Source of the DNA: Victivallales bacterium
GTDB taxonomy: Bacteria > Verrucomicrobiota > Lentisphaeria > Oligosphaerales > Oligosphaeraceae
Length of the DNA: 26,811 nt
Reading direction: 5' to 3'
Assembly: GCA_017964325.1 (NCBI GenBank)
Contig: JAGCSE010000129.1
Coordinates: 1 to 26,811 of the forward strand
Under the pieces are notes generated by a model. The model made no database searches. It saw only the letters and a program-made list of their open reading frames with translations, and was not told the DNA's origin. Position numbers and translations under genes: made by a program. This document shows positions 14,661 through 23,080 of this stretch, one piece after another (within the stretch, counting starts at the first letter, position 1; each line of letters starts with the position of its first letter).

Positions 14661-17018
14661 ATGTTATCATGTCGAATTTGCCTAGTCGCCATGCTGGCGA
14701 GCGCATTGGCGTATGCGAACGAATTGATCAATCCGAATCTGGAGGTTGATGCGGATGGAAATCTCTATGGATGGGCATCTTACAGGCCAGACAACCCCTT
14801 GAAAATTGTGAAGGACGACGTGCAGGACGGCAAATCCGCCGTCTATGGCGAAATTTCGAAGGAGAAGCCCGCATTTGGCATCGTGCAGGTCTTGACGTAT
14901 GACAAGCCTGACAAACGCCCCGTGACGTTCGGCGGCTGGAGCAAATGCGAAGGCGTGAACAGCTCCCGCGACTACTGCATCTATTTGGACATCTTCTTCG
15001 AAGATGGCACAAACGATTGGGCCAAATGCTCTTACTGGCCGACGGGAACGCATGATTGGGAATACACGGTCGAATGCTACTGGCCGCCCAAAAACATTGC
15101 GAAAATCGAATATTACGTCCTCTTGCGCCATACGACAGGAAAGGCGTGGTTCGACAATTTCGAGTTGACGCGTGAAGATCCAGGCGCCCGTATGCGCGTC
15201 ATCGAAGTGCAATCGACCGCTCCGTTCCCTCCAAACGGCGTGCAAATCAATTCAAGTTTCTTCCATTCGGGGACGACCTACACGGCGAGAATTGTCGATA
15301 AGATTGGCAAGATATTGGCGGAGAAATCGGACAGGGGGCACATCGTCAACTGGACGCTCGAACTGCCCGACGGCGCGGCGAAAGTCATTATCGACGGCAT
15401 GAAGAGTGGTGCCGCGCCCTTCCGCAATGAACGTGTTATCAACAATGTACATCCAAAGATAAAGGAGAATCCCGTAACGGGAGCATATCGTGTCTGGACG
15501 GCGGATTCCATGAGGAACATTTCGCCGTTGATGTATCCTGCCGCAGATGAGGCTAAGGATGTTTTTTTGGAACTGGCAAAGGCGGAACGTGAAAGTGCAC
15601 AGATACTTGTGACGGCGGGAGCGAAGAAGATCGACGCTGTCAACGTGGAGCTTCCCGTGCTGAAGAACGCGGCGGGCGAGGCGTTGAAAGGCGAACTGAA
15701 ATGGGAGCGCGTCGGTTACATTCCGCGCAATGTGCCGCATGTCCTCAGCCCTGAAAGCGGGTACGACCCATCGGAATTCTGGCTGCCCGATCCGTTGCTG
15801 CCGCCGCGTGAATTCATGGTTCCCGCAAATGCGACACAAGGCGTGTGGCTGACAGTGCATGCGGATCGCGAAGCAGTTGCAGGCGATTATTCAGGCATCA
15901 TAAATATCGTGATTGGAACGGAGAAGATTGCTGTTCCGATTCGTGTGACGGTGTTTGATTTCGCGTTGCCGAAGACGTTCAGCTATCCGACAGCATTCTG
16001 TCTGATGGACGGCTTCCTTTTCCGGACATACGGCGATGGCGACCGTAACGAGACGCGCCGCAAGGCATGGGACATCATGCTGGACCACCGTCTGAATCCA
16101 GACGACATCTCCCGCACGACACCGCCCCGCATCGAAGACCTTCTCTATGCCCGCGAACGTGGCATGAACCGCTTCAACATCCTGAATCTCGTACCGCAGC
16201 CAAAGCCAGATTTCAAGGGGCTGTGGGTCTGCTTTTCATCCACAAACGTCTATACAGACGAGCTTTTTGAAGAATTCAAACGCCGTCTTGATCCGTATGT
16301 CGCGGAATTGCGCAAGCATGATTTGACAAAATACGCCTACGCATACGGCTTCGATGAACGCGGGGAAGAATACAACGCCATCATGGCGCGTGTCCACAAA
16401 CTGTTCAAAGAACGCTATCCGGATGTGGCGTTCTTCACGACATCCAAAATGTATGTCGATTTGAAGAAAGACCCGACACGGACGGACTGCTACGCAAACG
16501 ATTGGTACTGTCCGCTCACGAGTGTCTATGACATGGAGTTTTCCGACAAGCTGCGCGAAAAAGGCCACCAGGTCTGGTGGTACACCTGCTGCGGCCCGAA
16601 GCACCCCTATGCCAATATGGCGACGACGGAATATCCGTTCATCGAAGGCCGCCTGCTCGCGTGGATGAGCTACCTTTATAAGGCCGATGGTTTCCTCTAC
16701 TGGCACGTAAACATGTGGCAGAACGCCAAACGGTTCGATGAATCGAACTGCTACCAGCCGGATTTCGGTGTGCTGCAAGTCGTGTCGATGTCGGGTGACG
16801 GCCAGTTCCTGTATCCAGGCGAGAAAGGCCCATTGCCGTCCATCCGCTTTGCGAACATCCGCGACGGCAGTGAAGACTACGATTACTTGGCGATGTGCGG
16901 CGAATCGTCCCGCGCGGAATGCAGTGAATTGATCAAAAGCATGACGGAATATTCCCGTGATTCCAACCAATTGCGCGAGATGCGCCGTCGGATTGCCAAG
17001 AGAATCATCGGAAAATGA
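14661..17018 (+). CDS. Secreted GH123-like (DUF4091-type) glycoside hydrolase
   Basis: 785 residues. The ATG follows GAGGTG with good spacing. The signal peptide ends near ALAYA (residue 19). Residues about 20-170 form a jelly-roll-like binding module (NPNLEVDADGNLYGW, then KAWFDNFELT). Residues about 265-440 are a beta-sandwich with the IPVRVTVFDFALP type of linker seen before GH123-like barrels, and about 440-700 the barrel. KYAYAYGFDERGEEY carries an adjacent Asp-Glu pair (565-566), matching the DE pair used by GH123 beta-N-acetylgalactosaminidases for substrate-assisted catalysis. The end (SIRFANIRDGSEDYDYL) is characteristic of DUF4091. A GH123-like activity is reasonable; the sugar cleaved is unproven. 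A D,D-carboxypeptidase gene follows after 40 bases. Confidence 0.82.
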   Translation: MLSCRICLVAMLASALAYANELINPNLEVDADGNLYGWASYRPDNPLKIVKDDVQDGKSAVYGEISKEKPAFGIVQVLTYDKPDKRPVTFGGWSKCEGVNSSRDYCIYLDIFFEDGTNDWAKCSYWPTGTHDWEYTVECYWPPKNIAKIEYYVLLRHTTGKAWFDNFELTREDPGARMRVIEVQSTAPFPPNGVQINSSFFHSGTTYTARIVDKIGKILAEKSDRGHIVNWTLELPDGAAKVIIDGMKSGAAPFRNERVINNVHPKIKENPVTGAYRVWTADSMRNISPLMYPAADEAKDVFLELAKAERESAQILVTAGAKKIDAVNVELPVLKNAAGEALKGELKWERVGYIPRNVPHVLSPESGYDPSEFWLPDPLLPPREFMVPANATQGVWLTVHADREAVAGDYSGIINIVIGTEKIAVPIRVTVFDFALPKTFSYPTAFCLMDGFLFRTYGDGDRNETRRKAWDIMLDHRLNPDDISRTTPPRIEDLLYARERGMNRFNILNLVPQPKPDFKGLWVCFSSTNVYTDELFEEFKRRLDPYVAELRKHDLTKYAYAYGFDERGEEYNAIMARVHKLFKERYPDVAFFTTSKMYVDLKKDPTRTDCYANDWYCPLTSVYDMEFSDKLREKGHQVWWYTCCGPKHPYANMATTEYPFIEGRLLAWMSYLYKADGFLYWHVNMWQNAKRFDESNCYQPDFGVLQVVSMSGDGQFLYPGEKGPLPSIRFANIRDGSEDYDYLAMCGESSRAECSELIKSMTEYSRDSNQLREMRRRIAKRIIGK

Positions 17019-17058
17019 TTCAAGTATTCAAGTTGTTTAAATAGGAAAAGTTGTAAAG

Positions 17059-18147
17059 ATGAAATGGAAATTGCTTGGAATTGTGATTCTTGTCGTTGTC
17101 TTGGCTCATGCTCTGCTTTTTTCATGTATGATGCGACATGGAAAGGATGAGGGGCAAGACGGCGACGAGCAGGTTGTAGAGCATGATCTTGAGAATGATG
17201 TCGAACAGCCTGATTTCAAATATGATACGCAGCAGCAAGCTGGCAGTGGTCAGCAGACTGCCCAGACAGCCGCTCCAGTTTCCGCAGGGCTGCCTCCTGC
17301 GCATTACGTGGATGGCTACTACGAGATGGCGCTTGCGGAGATGCCAGCCAAACTGTCGCAGGAAATAAGCAAGTGCAAGCAAGGGATTTGCATCGACTTG
17401 TCAAACAGGAAGATTCTCTGGGCGAAGGATGAGAAGAAGGCAGGCTGCATTGCGTCCATGACAAAGATGATGACCGTTTATCTGTTCATGAAGGACTTGA
17501 AGAAGCCAGGTTCGAATTTGACATTGGAGACGGTCGTACCCGCGACTCCCGAAGCCTGCAAGACTGGCGGCCACCAGATCTACATGGATCCGAAGGAAAC
17601 GTTCACGATGGAGGAACTTCTGAAATGCGTCCTGATACGCAGCGCGAACGACTGCGCATTGCTGATGGGGCAGTTTTTGGCTGGCGGCAGCGAAGAAGCG
17701 TTTGTAAAGCGTATGTCAGACGAAGCCAAAGAGATGGGACTGGACAGCTTCGTATTCCACAATGCGCATGGCCTGCCCGTGAAGCTTCCGGACAAACGCC
17801 GTCTGGAGAACATGGGTTCCCCTATTCATCTGGCCTTCCTTGCGGAGCAGCTGATGGACATCCCAGAAGTCATCAAATGGTCATCGACAAAGCATGACAG
17901 CATCCGCGAAAACTCCCCTAAATTCAAGCGTTTCGACTTGGATTCAACGAATTCGCTTCTGAACAACGCCGCCTGTCCGGGCGTGAACGGCATGAAGACG
18001 GGCATGACGGATGGAGCGGGCTTCTGCGTCACAACGACTTGTGAACGCAATGGACGGCGAATGGTCGTGGTGGCGATGGGCTGCACCAATTCCAAAGAAC
18101 GCGACGCATTGGTGCGGAATATCCTCAACTGGGCGTATAGCAAGTAG
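17059..18147 (+). CDS. D-alanyl-D-alanine carboxypeptidase (class A, DacA/PBP5 type)
   Basis: 362 residues with all three penicillin-binding motifs: SMTK (133-136, nucleophile Ser133), SAN (195-197) and KTG (313-315). It trims the terminal D-Ala from peptidoglycan stem peptides outside the cytoplasmic membrane. The N-terminus has an uncleaved-looking membrane segment (about 5-23), then an unusual acidic, Gln-rich linker (27-75) before the catalytic domain. The protein ends about 47 residues after KTG, so the C-terminal beta domain and amphipathic anchor helix of classical PBP5 are missing; the N-terminal segment probably anchors it instead. It lies 40 bases after the GH123-like gene, probably in one transcript ending at the strong hairpin at 18187. 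Its link with glycan digestion is unclear. Confidence 0.93.
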   Translation: MKWKLLGIVILVVVLAHALLFSCMMRHGKDEGQDGDEQVVEHDLENDVEQPDFKYDTQQQAGSGQQTAQTAAPVSAGLPPAHYVDGYYEMALAEMPAKLSQEISKCKQGICIDLSNRKILWAKDEKKAGCIASMTKMMTVYLFMKDLKKPGSNLTLETVVPATPEACKTGGHQIYMDPKETFTMEELLKCVLIRSANDCALLMGQFLAGGSEEAFVKRMSDEAKEMGLDSFVFHNAHGLPVKLPDKRRLENMGSPIHLAFLAEQLMDIPEVIKWSSTKHDSIRENSPKFKRFDLDSTNSLLNNAACPGVNGMKTGMTDGAGFCVTTTCERNGRRMVVVAMGCTNSKERDALVRNILNWAYSK

Positions 18148-18186
18148 TTGGATAAGCCAAACTTTCCTAGAGTTTCTAGTGATTAT

Positions 18187-18225
18187 GCGGGAGAGGCGCA
18201 AGAAATGTGCCTCTCCCGCGCCGTT
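18187..18225. terminator. Strong hairpin terminator between convergent genes
   Basis: A 14-bp stem pairs 18187-18200 with 18206-18219 (GCGGGAGAGGCGCA/TGTGCCTCTCCCGC, one G-U pair) around an AGAAA loop. It is followed by GCCGTTTT on the plus strand. It lies between the carboxypeptidase (ends 18147) and the GH127 gene (ends 18233). The tail favours the plus-strand transcript; the minus side has only ATAATC. Confidence 0.82.
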
Positions 18226-18232
18226 TTCTAGT

Positions 18233-20644
18233 TCATTCGCAGATGGGGCGGATTTCCGTCATGCCGCCGGAGAAGCCTTCCTTCAGCTTGATTTCAATGC
18301 GGAACATCTTGGCCTTGACTGACTTGGAGAATTTCGCCGTGCAGAATTTGTCCAGAGCGACGGGATAGTCGCAGTCGATTGGCTGCCATTGTGCATCGTC
18401 GCCCATGGCGAAAACGCGCCATGAGGCGGGAAGACGGCAGCCACCACGTGGTTCGTCATCGAACCAATAGATTTCGATGCCCGTGAAACTTTCAGCAGTG
18501 GGAATGGCGAGTTCGACCCATTCCTGTGTCCCTTTGTGGGGCCAGAAGGTCAGACGGGGGAGACCTTCATCAGCGGAGGATTTGGCGACAAGGCCGTCGC
18601 AGACGGCTTCCACGCGGTCGGCGTAATGGCAATGGGATGCGGACGCCTTGATGGGGCTGACGGCGTATTCGCCCTTCTCCTCCGCAGGGAACCATGTCTG
18701 CATCTGTCCCGCGCCGCGATGGCACCATGCAAAATACGGGATGAGCTTGAGCGTACAGGATGTTTTCGACGTGACGTCACCCTTGTAATTGCGTGTCAAT
18801 GTGACGGCGGCGGTCGTCAACGCTGGGAATGTGTAGTTCAGGACGGCGATGGTCGAGTCGCTGAAAATGGCATCTGGTTTGATGATTTTATTGAGTACAT
18901 CTCCGTCATTGTCAACGCCTTCCGCGCAATAAACGATAGGGCCGCGTTCGACGGCGAGGCGGCCGATGTCGTCTTTCACGTTGTCGTTGGCCTTGATGCG
19001 GCGGACAGGCATTTCCATACGGATTTCAACGACGTCACCAGTCTTCCATGCGCGATTGATGCGGCAGTAGCCTTTTTCCGGCGTGAAGGCGACCTTCTGC
19101 CCGTTGACGAGAACGACTACGTCATCCAGTTTGCCCGGAACGACTTGCGTATAGAGATCGCTGGGGACTGGCTTGCCGACGGCCCAGCCGGGGATGCGGA
19201 CGGCCAGCGTGAACTGCTGTCCATCCTGCGCAGGCGTAACGGTAATGACGGAAACGCCTTTCCATGGATATTCCGTCTTTTGGGAGAGCTTGATTTCGCC
19301 GTTGTCCAATTTCAGCTTGGCGTCGCTGGCGACGAAGAGGTTGATGTATGCGTCGTTTTCGCGGAGGGCGTATGTGAACTGCGCAATCTGCGGAATGAAA
19401 CGTACGACGTTGACTGGGCAGCAGGAACAGCCGAACCATTTGGAGCGGGCGTAACCGCCCTTGGAGGCCAGCGGGTTGGGGTAGAAGAATTCGTTACCAG
19501 TCAGCGAGATGCCGGAGAGGAAACCGTTGTAGATGATGCGTTCCAAAACATCTATATATTTGGAATCACCATACATAAGGAACATTCTCTGATTCCAGAG
19601 GGCATTGCAGATGGCGGCGCAGGTTTCCAGATAAGCGCGCTCGTTGGGCAGTTCGTAGTTGTCGCCGAAAGCCTCGCCGCCAGGTCGTGCTCCGACTCCG
19701 CCTGTCAGATGGAGCTTCTTCTCCACGACATTAGCCCAAATGGCGTCCACGGCGTCGATGAACGCCTGATCGCCCGTGAGCGCCGCGACATCCGCCATGC
19801 CGCAGTATAAATAGGTTGCACGGACGGCGTGGCCGACGGCTTCGCGCTGTTCTACGACGGGAACGTGAGCTTGCAGGTTCTTGCCTCCCTTTGTTCCGTC
19901 GCCGCGCTGTTTCAGAAAATGCTTGGCAAGGTTCAGATAGCGGACGTCGCCTGTCGTGCGGTAGAGTTTGCAAAGGGCGAGTTCAATTTCCTCATGGCCG
20001 GGAACGGCCTTAAGTTGCGTCGGGCCAGGACCAAACGTGCGTTCGACCAAATCCGCGCTGCGGATGGCGACATCCAGTAGCGTGCGTTTTCCCGTCACGT
20101 TGTAATAGGCGACTGCGGCCTCGTACAGATGGCCGACATTGTACAATTCATGGCTGGACGGGCAGTTGCTCCAGCGGGTCGGCCCCATCATGCCGTAGTT
20201 CGTTACGCCGTCCTTCGTTCCGTAGTCGAAGCCAGTCGTGCGGGCCGTGTAGAGATAGCCGTCGGGCTCCTGTGCGGCGGCGATGTTGGCAATCAAATCA
20301 TCGAGATATTTTTCCAGTTTCGGATCCGGATGGGTGGCGAGCGTATAGGCGGCGCCCTCAATGATCTTGAAAACGTCGGAATCATCGAACGGGATGCCCT
20401 TGAAGCTTCCCTTCAAACGCTTTCCGGCGTTGATGAAATTCGCGATGCGACCTGTCTCCTCGCTCTTCTTGAAATCCGTCCAGACGGTGACCTTGCGGTT
20501 TGTCTCGAAGCGCGGCAGCCAGAAGCCCTCCGTGATGGAGACATCCGTCAAATTGGCGGGGTGATAAGGATAATCACCTGCCGTTGCGATGTTTACGGCA
20601 AGAAATGAAGTGGCGAGAAGGCCAGAGATGAGAGATTGTTTCAT
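18233..20644 (-). CDS. Secreted GH127 (DUF1680) beta-L-arabinofuranosidase-like protein with C-terminal binding-like domain
   Basis: The ATG at 20644 is chosen over the in-frame GTG at 20653 because an AGGTG site precedes it at good spacing; the GTG lies within that site. The protein has 803 residues and a signal peptide. GH127 features follow HypBA1: a helical (alpha/alpha)6 barrel with WSNCPSSHELYNVGHLYEAA, a YELPNERAYLETCA segment holding the E-x-C zinc ligands (Glu340, Cys342) and FGCSCCPVN with the adjacent cysteines (Cys408 as nucleophile candidate, Cys409 as zinc ligand). Two beta domains follow, then residues about 670-803 resemble a discoidin/CBM-like module (WVELAIPTAESFTGIEIYWFDD). 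The family removes beta-L-arabinofuranose from plant glycoproteins or arabinans, although other activities occur. It is the last gene of the minus-strand group. Confidence 0.9.
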   Translation of the reverse strand: MKQSLISGLLATSFLAVNIATAGDYPYHPANLTDVSITEGFWLPRFETNRKVTVWTDFKKSEETGRIANFINAGKRLKGSFKGIPFDDSDVFKIIEGAAYTLATHPDPKLEKYLDDLIANIAAAQEPDGYLYTARTTGFDYGTKDGVTNYGMMGPTRWSNCPSSHELYNVGHLYEAAVAYYNVTGKRTLLDVAIRSADLVERTFGPGPTQLKAVPGHEEIELALCKLYRTTGDVRYLNLAKHFLKQRGDGTKGGKNLQAHVPVVEQREAVGHAVRATYLYCGMADVAALTGDQAFIDAVDAIWANVVEKKLHLTGGVGARPGGEAFGDNYELPNERAYLETCAAICNALWNQRMFLMYGDSKYIDVLERIIYNGFLSGISLTGNEFFYPNPLASKGGYARSKWFGCSCCPVNVVRFIPQIAQFTYALRENDAYINLFVASDAKLKLDNGEIKLSQKTEYPWKGVSVITVTPAQDGQQFTLAVRIPGWAVGKPVPSDLYTQVVPGKLDDVVVLVNGQKVAFTPEKGYCRINRAWKTGDVVEIRMEMPVRRIKANDNVKDDIGRLAVERGPIVYCAEGVDNDGDVLNKIIKPDAIFSDSTIAVLNYTFPALTTAAVTLTRNYKGDVTSKTSCTLKLIPYFAWCHRGAGQMQTWFPAEEKGEYAVSPIKASASHCHYADRVEAVCDGLVAKSSADEGLPRLTFWPHKGTQEWVELAIPTAESFTGIEIYWFDDEPRGGCRLPASWRVFAMGDDAQWQPIDCDYPVALDKFCTAKFSKSVKAKMFRIEIKLKEGFSGGMTEIRPICE

Positions 20645-20682
20645 GTACAACACCTATGTGTATGGAATGAATGAAAAATCGC

Positions 20683-23004
20683 CTAAAACTCAACGGAAGA
20701 ACCTTGCGAGGGCTGATAGACGTTGGCGTGGCCCGGCTCGACGCCATATTTGGCGTAATATTTTTCGTTGAGGACGTTAATGATGTTTTCAGCCTGGTCT
20801 TTTTTCACCAGCGCGACGATGCATCCGCCGAGACCTGCACCGACTAGCTCGGAGCCGAGCACGCCTGGCGTGGAGTCCAGAAGGTCGCACAATTCATCGA
20901 TTTGCGGGATGGAGCAGGCGTATGCGCCGCACTGGAAGGCGAGATCCGCTTCGTCATTGGAAAGGCGCTTCAGGAAATTGTCCGAAATCGTCGGATCGCC
21001 AATGCGGTCGCCGTTATGGCTGATTTTCATCAACTTGCCGACAGTATCGTATCCGCCGTTCTTCAGTGTTTCCATAAAGCGTTCGGAACGAGTCATTTCA
21101 GACAGTCCATAGAGAATGACGCCGCGCAGGTTGTAGGCACCTGGATCTTCATGGGAGGAGAACAGTCGGGCCAATTCATGCAAATCGTCTGGCAGGGCTT
21201 CTTCAAGCTGTTTGCGCGATGCGGCAAGCGGTAAAGAACGGAGCATATCGTACAATTTGGAATACGGACGAATTGCGGCGAGGCTGCGCAAATCCATCAA
21301 GCGGGCGGCAGGATATGTCTGACGAAGCATCAACAGTGAAAGATCGTAGGCGGCGACCTGTGCATTGAAACGATCCTTGCTGCCTTCAGACTTGCGCGCC
21401 TTGATAGTGCTGTCTGCAATGATGACGGCATAATCGTCTGGAAGCGAAGCGGATTCGCCGACGGTGAACGGCAGGAATCCAAGATGGACAAACTTGCCAG
21501 GGCGGCCGCATTTCATGGCGGCGTGATCGCCGCAGCCGCCTCGCGAGCCGACGAACCATTCGCCTTCGCCGCACAGCTCGATGAACTCACGGTCGGAGAC
21601 ATGGAGGCTGTTCAAGGCCACGACAGCCTCCGCCGTCGCGACGACGATGGCGGAAGAGGACGAAAGTCCTGCCGCTGCGGGGATGTCACTGACAACGGCT
21701 ATGTCCATGCCGCAGAGCGGGTTGGGAGAAATCAACTGGAAACGGCGGATGGCTGCTTTGATGTAGTTGGTCCATTTTCCGCGTGTGTTGGCAAGCTCTT
21801 GCATGGTGGATTCGGAATCAAGATAATCGAGCCATTTGTCATAACCAATGGATGTGATGGCGAATTCATCATCGGGATACTGCGGATTGACATTGGTGAC
21901 ATGGACGCAATTATCCGTGCGTGGCGAGACGACCATCGTGAGACGGCGGTCGATCGCCATGACGTTGATGCCGCCGCCGTGATGATCTATGTGCCGTCCC
22001 ATCAAGTTGATGCGACCAGGCGAGCTGGCGATGATGACTTTCTTATCGCCGAATTTGGCGATGAAATGCTCCAGAAGGGGCGTAAGCTTTGGATTCTTCG
22101 CTACCAGCCAGTCCGATGCGCGGCGCATGAAGCGGACGGTGAGCTGAAGCAGTTCGGGCTTTGTGCTGTATGTCAGCATATCATCAGGATTTGTGACTTC
22201 GTAAAGGGAGACGCATTTTTGCCGTGCAAAGATTTCCAGCGTGTCGGTCAGATAGATTTCACCCTGCGCGTTGTCAGAACCGCAGGCGTTGATGGCATCG
22301 ATTGCGGCATCCAAATCAAAGCAATACAAGCCAGCGTTAGCGTATGGCGTGTTTAAGATGTCATTGGCGGAAAACGTCTTATCAACGAGCTTGCGGACTC
22401 CTTCCGGCTTGCGTTCCTGTGCGATTTTCAATACTTTGGCTGCTTTTTTCGCATTGAGGCCAAGAGAGGAAAGTTTCTTTTCATAATCCGTCGACGGTAC
22501 ATTCGCAAGCGACATGAAGGCGGCATCTGCAAATTCCACAACTCCGTACGGTTGGCCGTTTTCTACAACGACTCTGCCGCCGTTTGGATTGTCTTTTATT
22601 GGCTGGACGCCCCAGACGACTTTCGCCTCGGAAGTCTTCTTCAATAAACCGCCGATAACATGCGATGCGACGATTTTGTCTCCCATGGAAACGATGACCG
22701 GACCGCTGTAACCTGCTGATTGCAAGGCGTTCATGCCACAGAGTACAGCGTGTCCCGTGCCTTTCTGCTCCTTTTGGTAGGCGTAGATGACGCCTGGCTG
22801 CCCATCCAGGCAGTCCATCACGTCCTGCGCCTTGTGTCCGACGACGATGACAAAAAGTGACACGCCTCCCCGTCGCATTTCATCCATGATGCGGCGGATG
22901 ACAGGAATTCCCGCGCAGGTGAAGCAGACTTTGTTCGTGGAATCGTCATTCATCCGCGAACCTTTTCCGGCGGCGAGGATGACAGCAGCTATGTTGTTTT
23001 TCAT
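20683..23004 (-). CDS. Fused GlmU-type nucleotidyltransferase and galactokinase-family (GHMP) sugar kinase
   Basis: 773 residues in two enzymes. Residues about 5-280 are a nucleotidyltransferase: LAAGKGSRM (10-18), GTGHAVL (82-88), GD at 108-109, VVEFADA (155-161) and NAQGEIYLTD (245-254). The last closely matches the NAQGEYYLTD of GlmU, pointing to UDP-HexNAc formation. Residues about 320-773 are a GHMP kinase: GRINLMGRHID (330-340, galactokinase signature), IPAAAGLSSSSA (441-452, ATP loop), GGCGDH with Asp493 as candidate base, and VGAGLGGCIVAL (721-732). The fusion would take a free sugar to sugar-1-phosphate to UDP-sugar, as Fkp does for fucose with GDP. Given the GlmU motifs and GH123-like neighbours, GalNAc or GlcNAc is my best guess for the sugar. 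No Shine-Dalgarno site is visible at the ATG. It is probably cytoplasmic. Confidence 0.88.
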   Translation of the reverse strand: MKNNIAAVILAAGKGSRMNDDSTNKVCFTCAGIPVIRRIMDEMRRGGVSLFVIVVGHKAQDVMDCLDGQPGVIYAYQKEQKGTGHAVLCGMNALQSAGYSGPVIVSMGDKIVASHVIGGLLKKTSEAKVVWGVQPIKDNPNGGRVVVENGQPYGVVEFADAAFMSLANVPSTDYEKKLSSLGLNAKKAAKVLKIAQERKPEGVRKLVDKTFSANDILNTPYANAGLYCFDLDAAIDAINACGSDNAQGEIYLTDTLEIFARQKCVSLYEVTNPDDMLTYSTKPELLQLTVRFMRRASDWLVAKNPKLTPLLEHFIAKFGDKKVIIASSPGRINLMGRHIDHHGGGINVMAIDRRLTMVVSPRTDNCVHVTNVNPQYPDDEFAITSIGYDKWLDYLDSESTMQELANTRGKWTNYIKAAIRRFQLISPNPLCGMDIAVVSDIPAAAGLSSSSAIVVATAEAVVALNSLHVSDREFIELCGEGEWFVGSRGGCGDHAAMKCGRPGKFVHLGFLPFTVGESASLPDDYAVIIADSTIKARKSEGSKDRFNAQVAAYDLSLLMLRQTYPAARLMDLRSLAAIRPYSKLYDMLRSLPLAASRKQLEEALPDDLHELARLFSSHEDPGAYNLRGVILYGLSEMTRSERFMETLKNGGYDTVGKLMKISHNGDRIGDPTISDNFLKRLSNDEADLAFQCGAYACSIPQIDELCDLLDSTPGVLGSELVGAGLGGCIVALVKKDQAENIINVLNEKYYAKYGVEPGHANVYQPSQGSSVEF

Positions 23005-23080
23005 AAGTTTTTTGACAGGTGTGAAAACAGATGACTTTTGATGAATCTGAATGATAAGTTAATTTATGGTAGGGAGTTTT

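Noticed and set aside
20645..20653. GTG start for the GH127 gene.
   Set aside because: The GTG is part of the AGGTG ribosome site serving the ATG at 20644.
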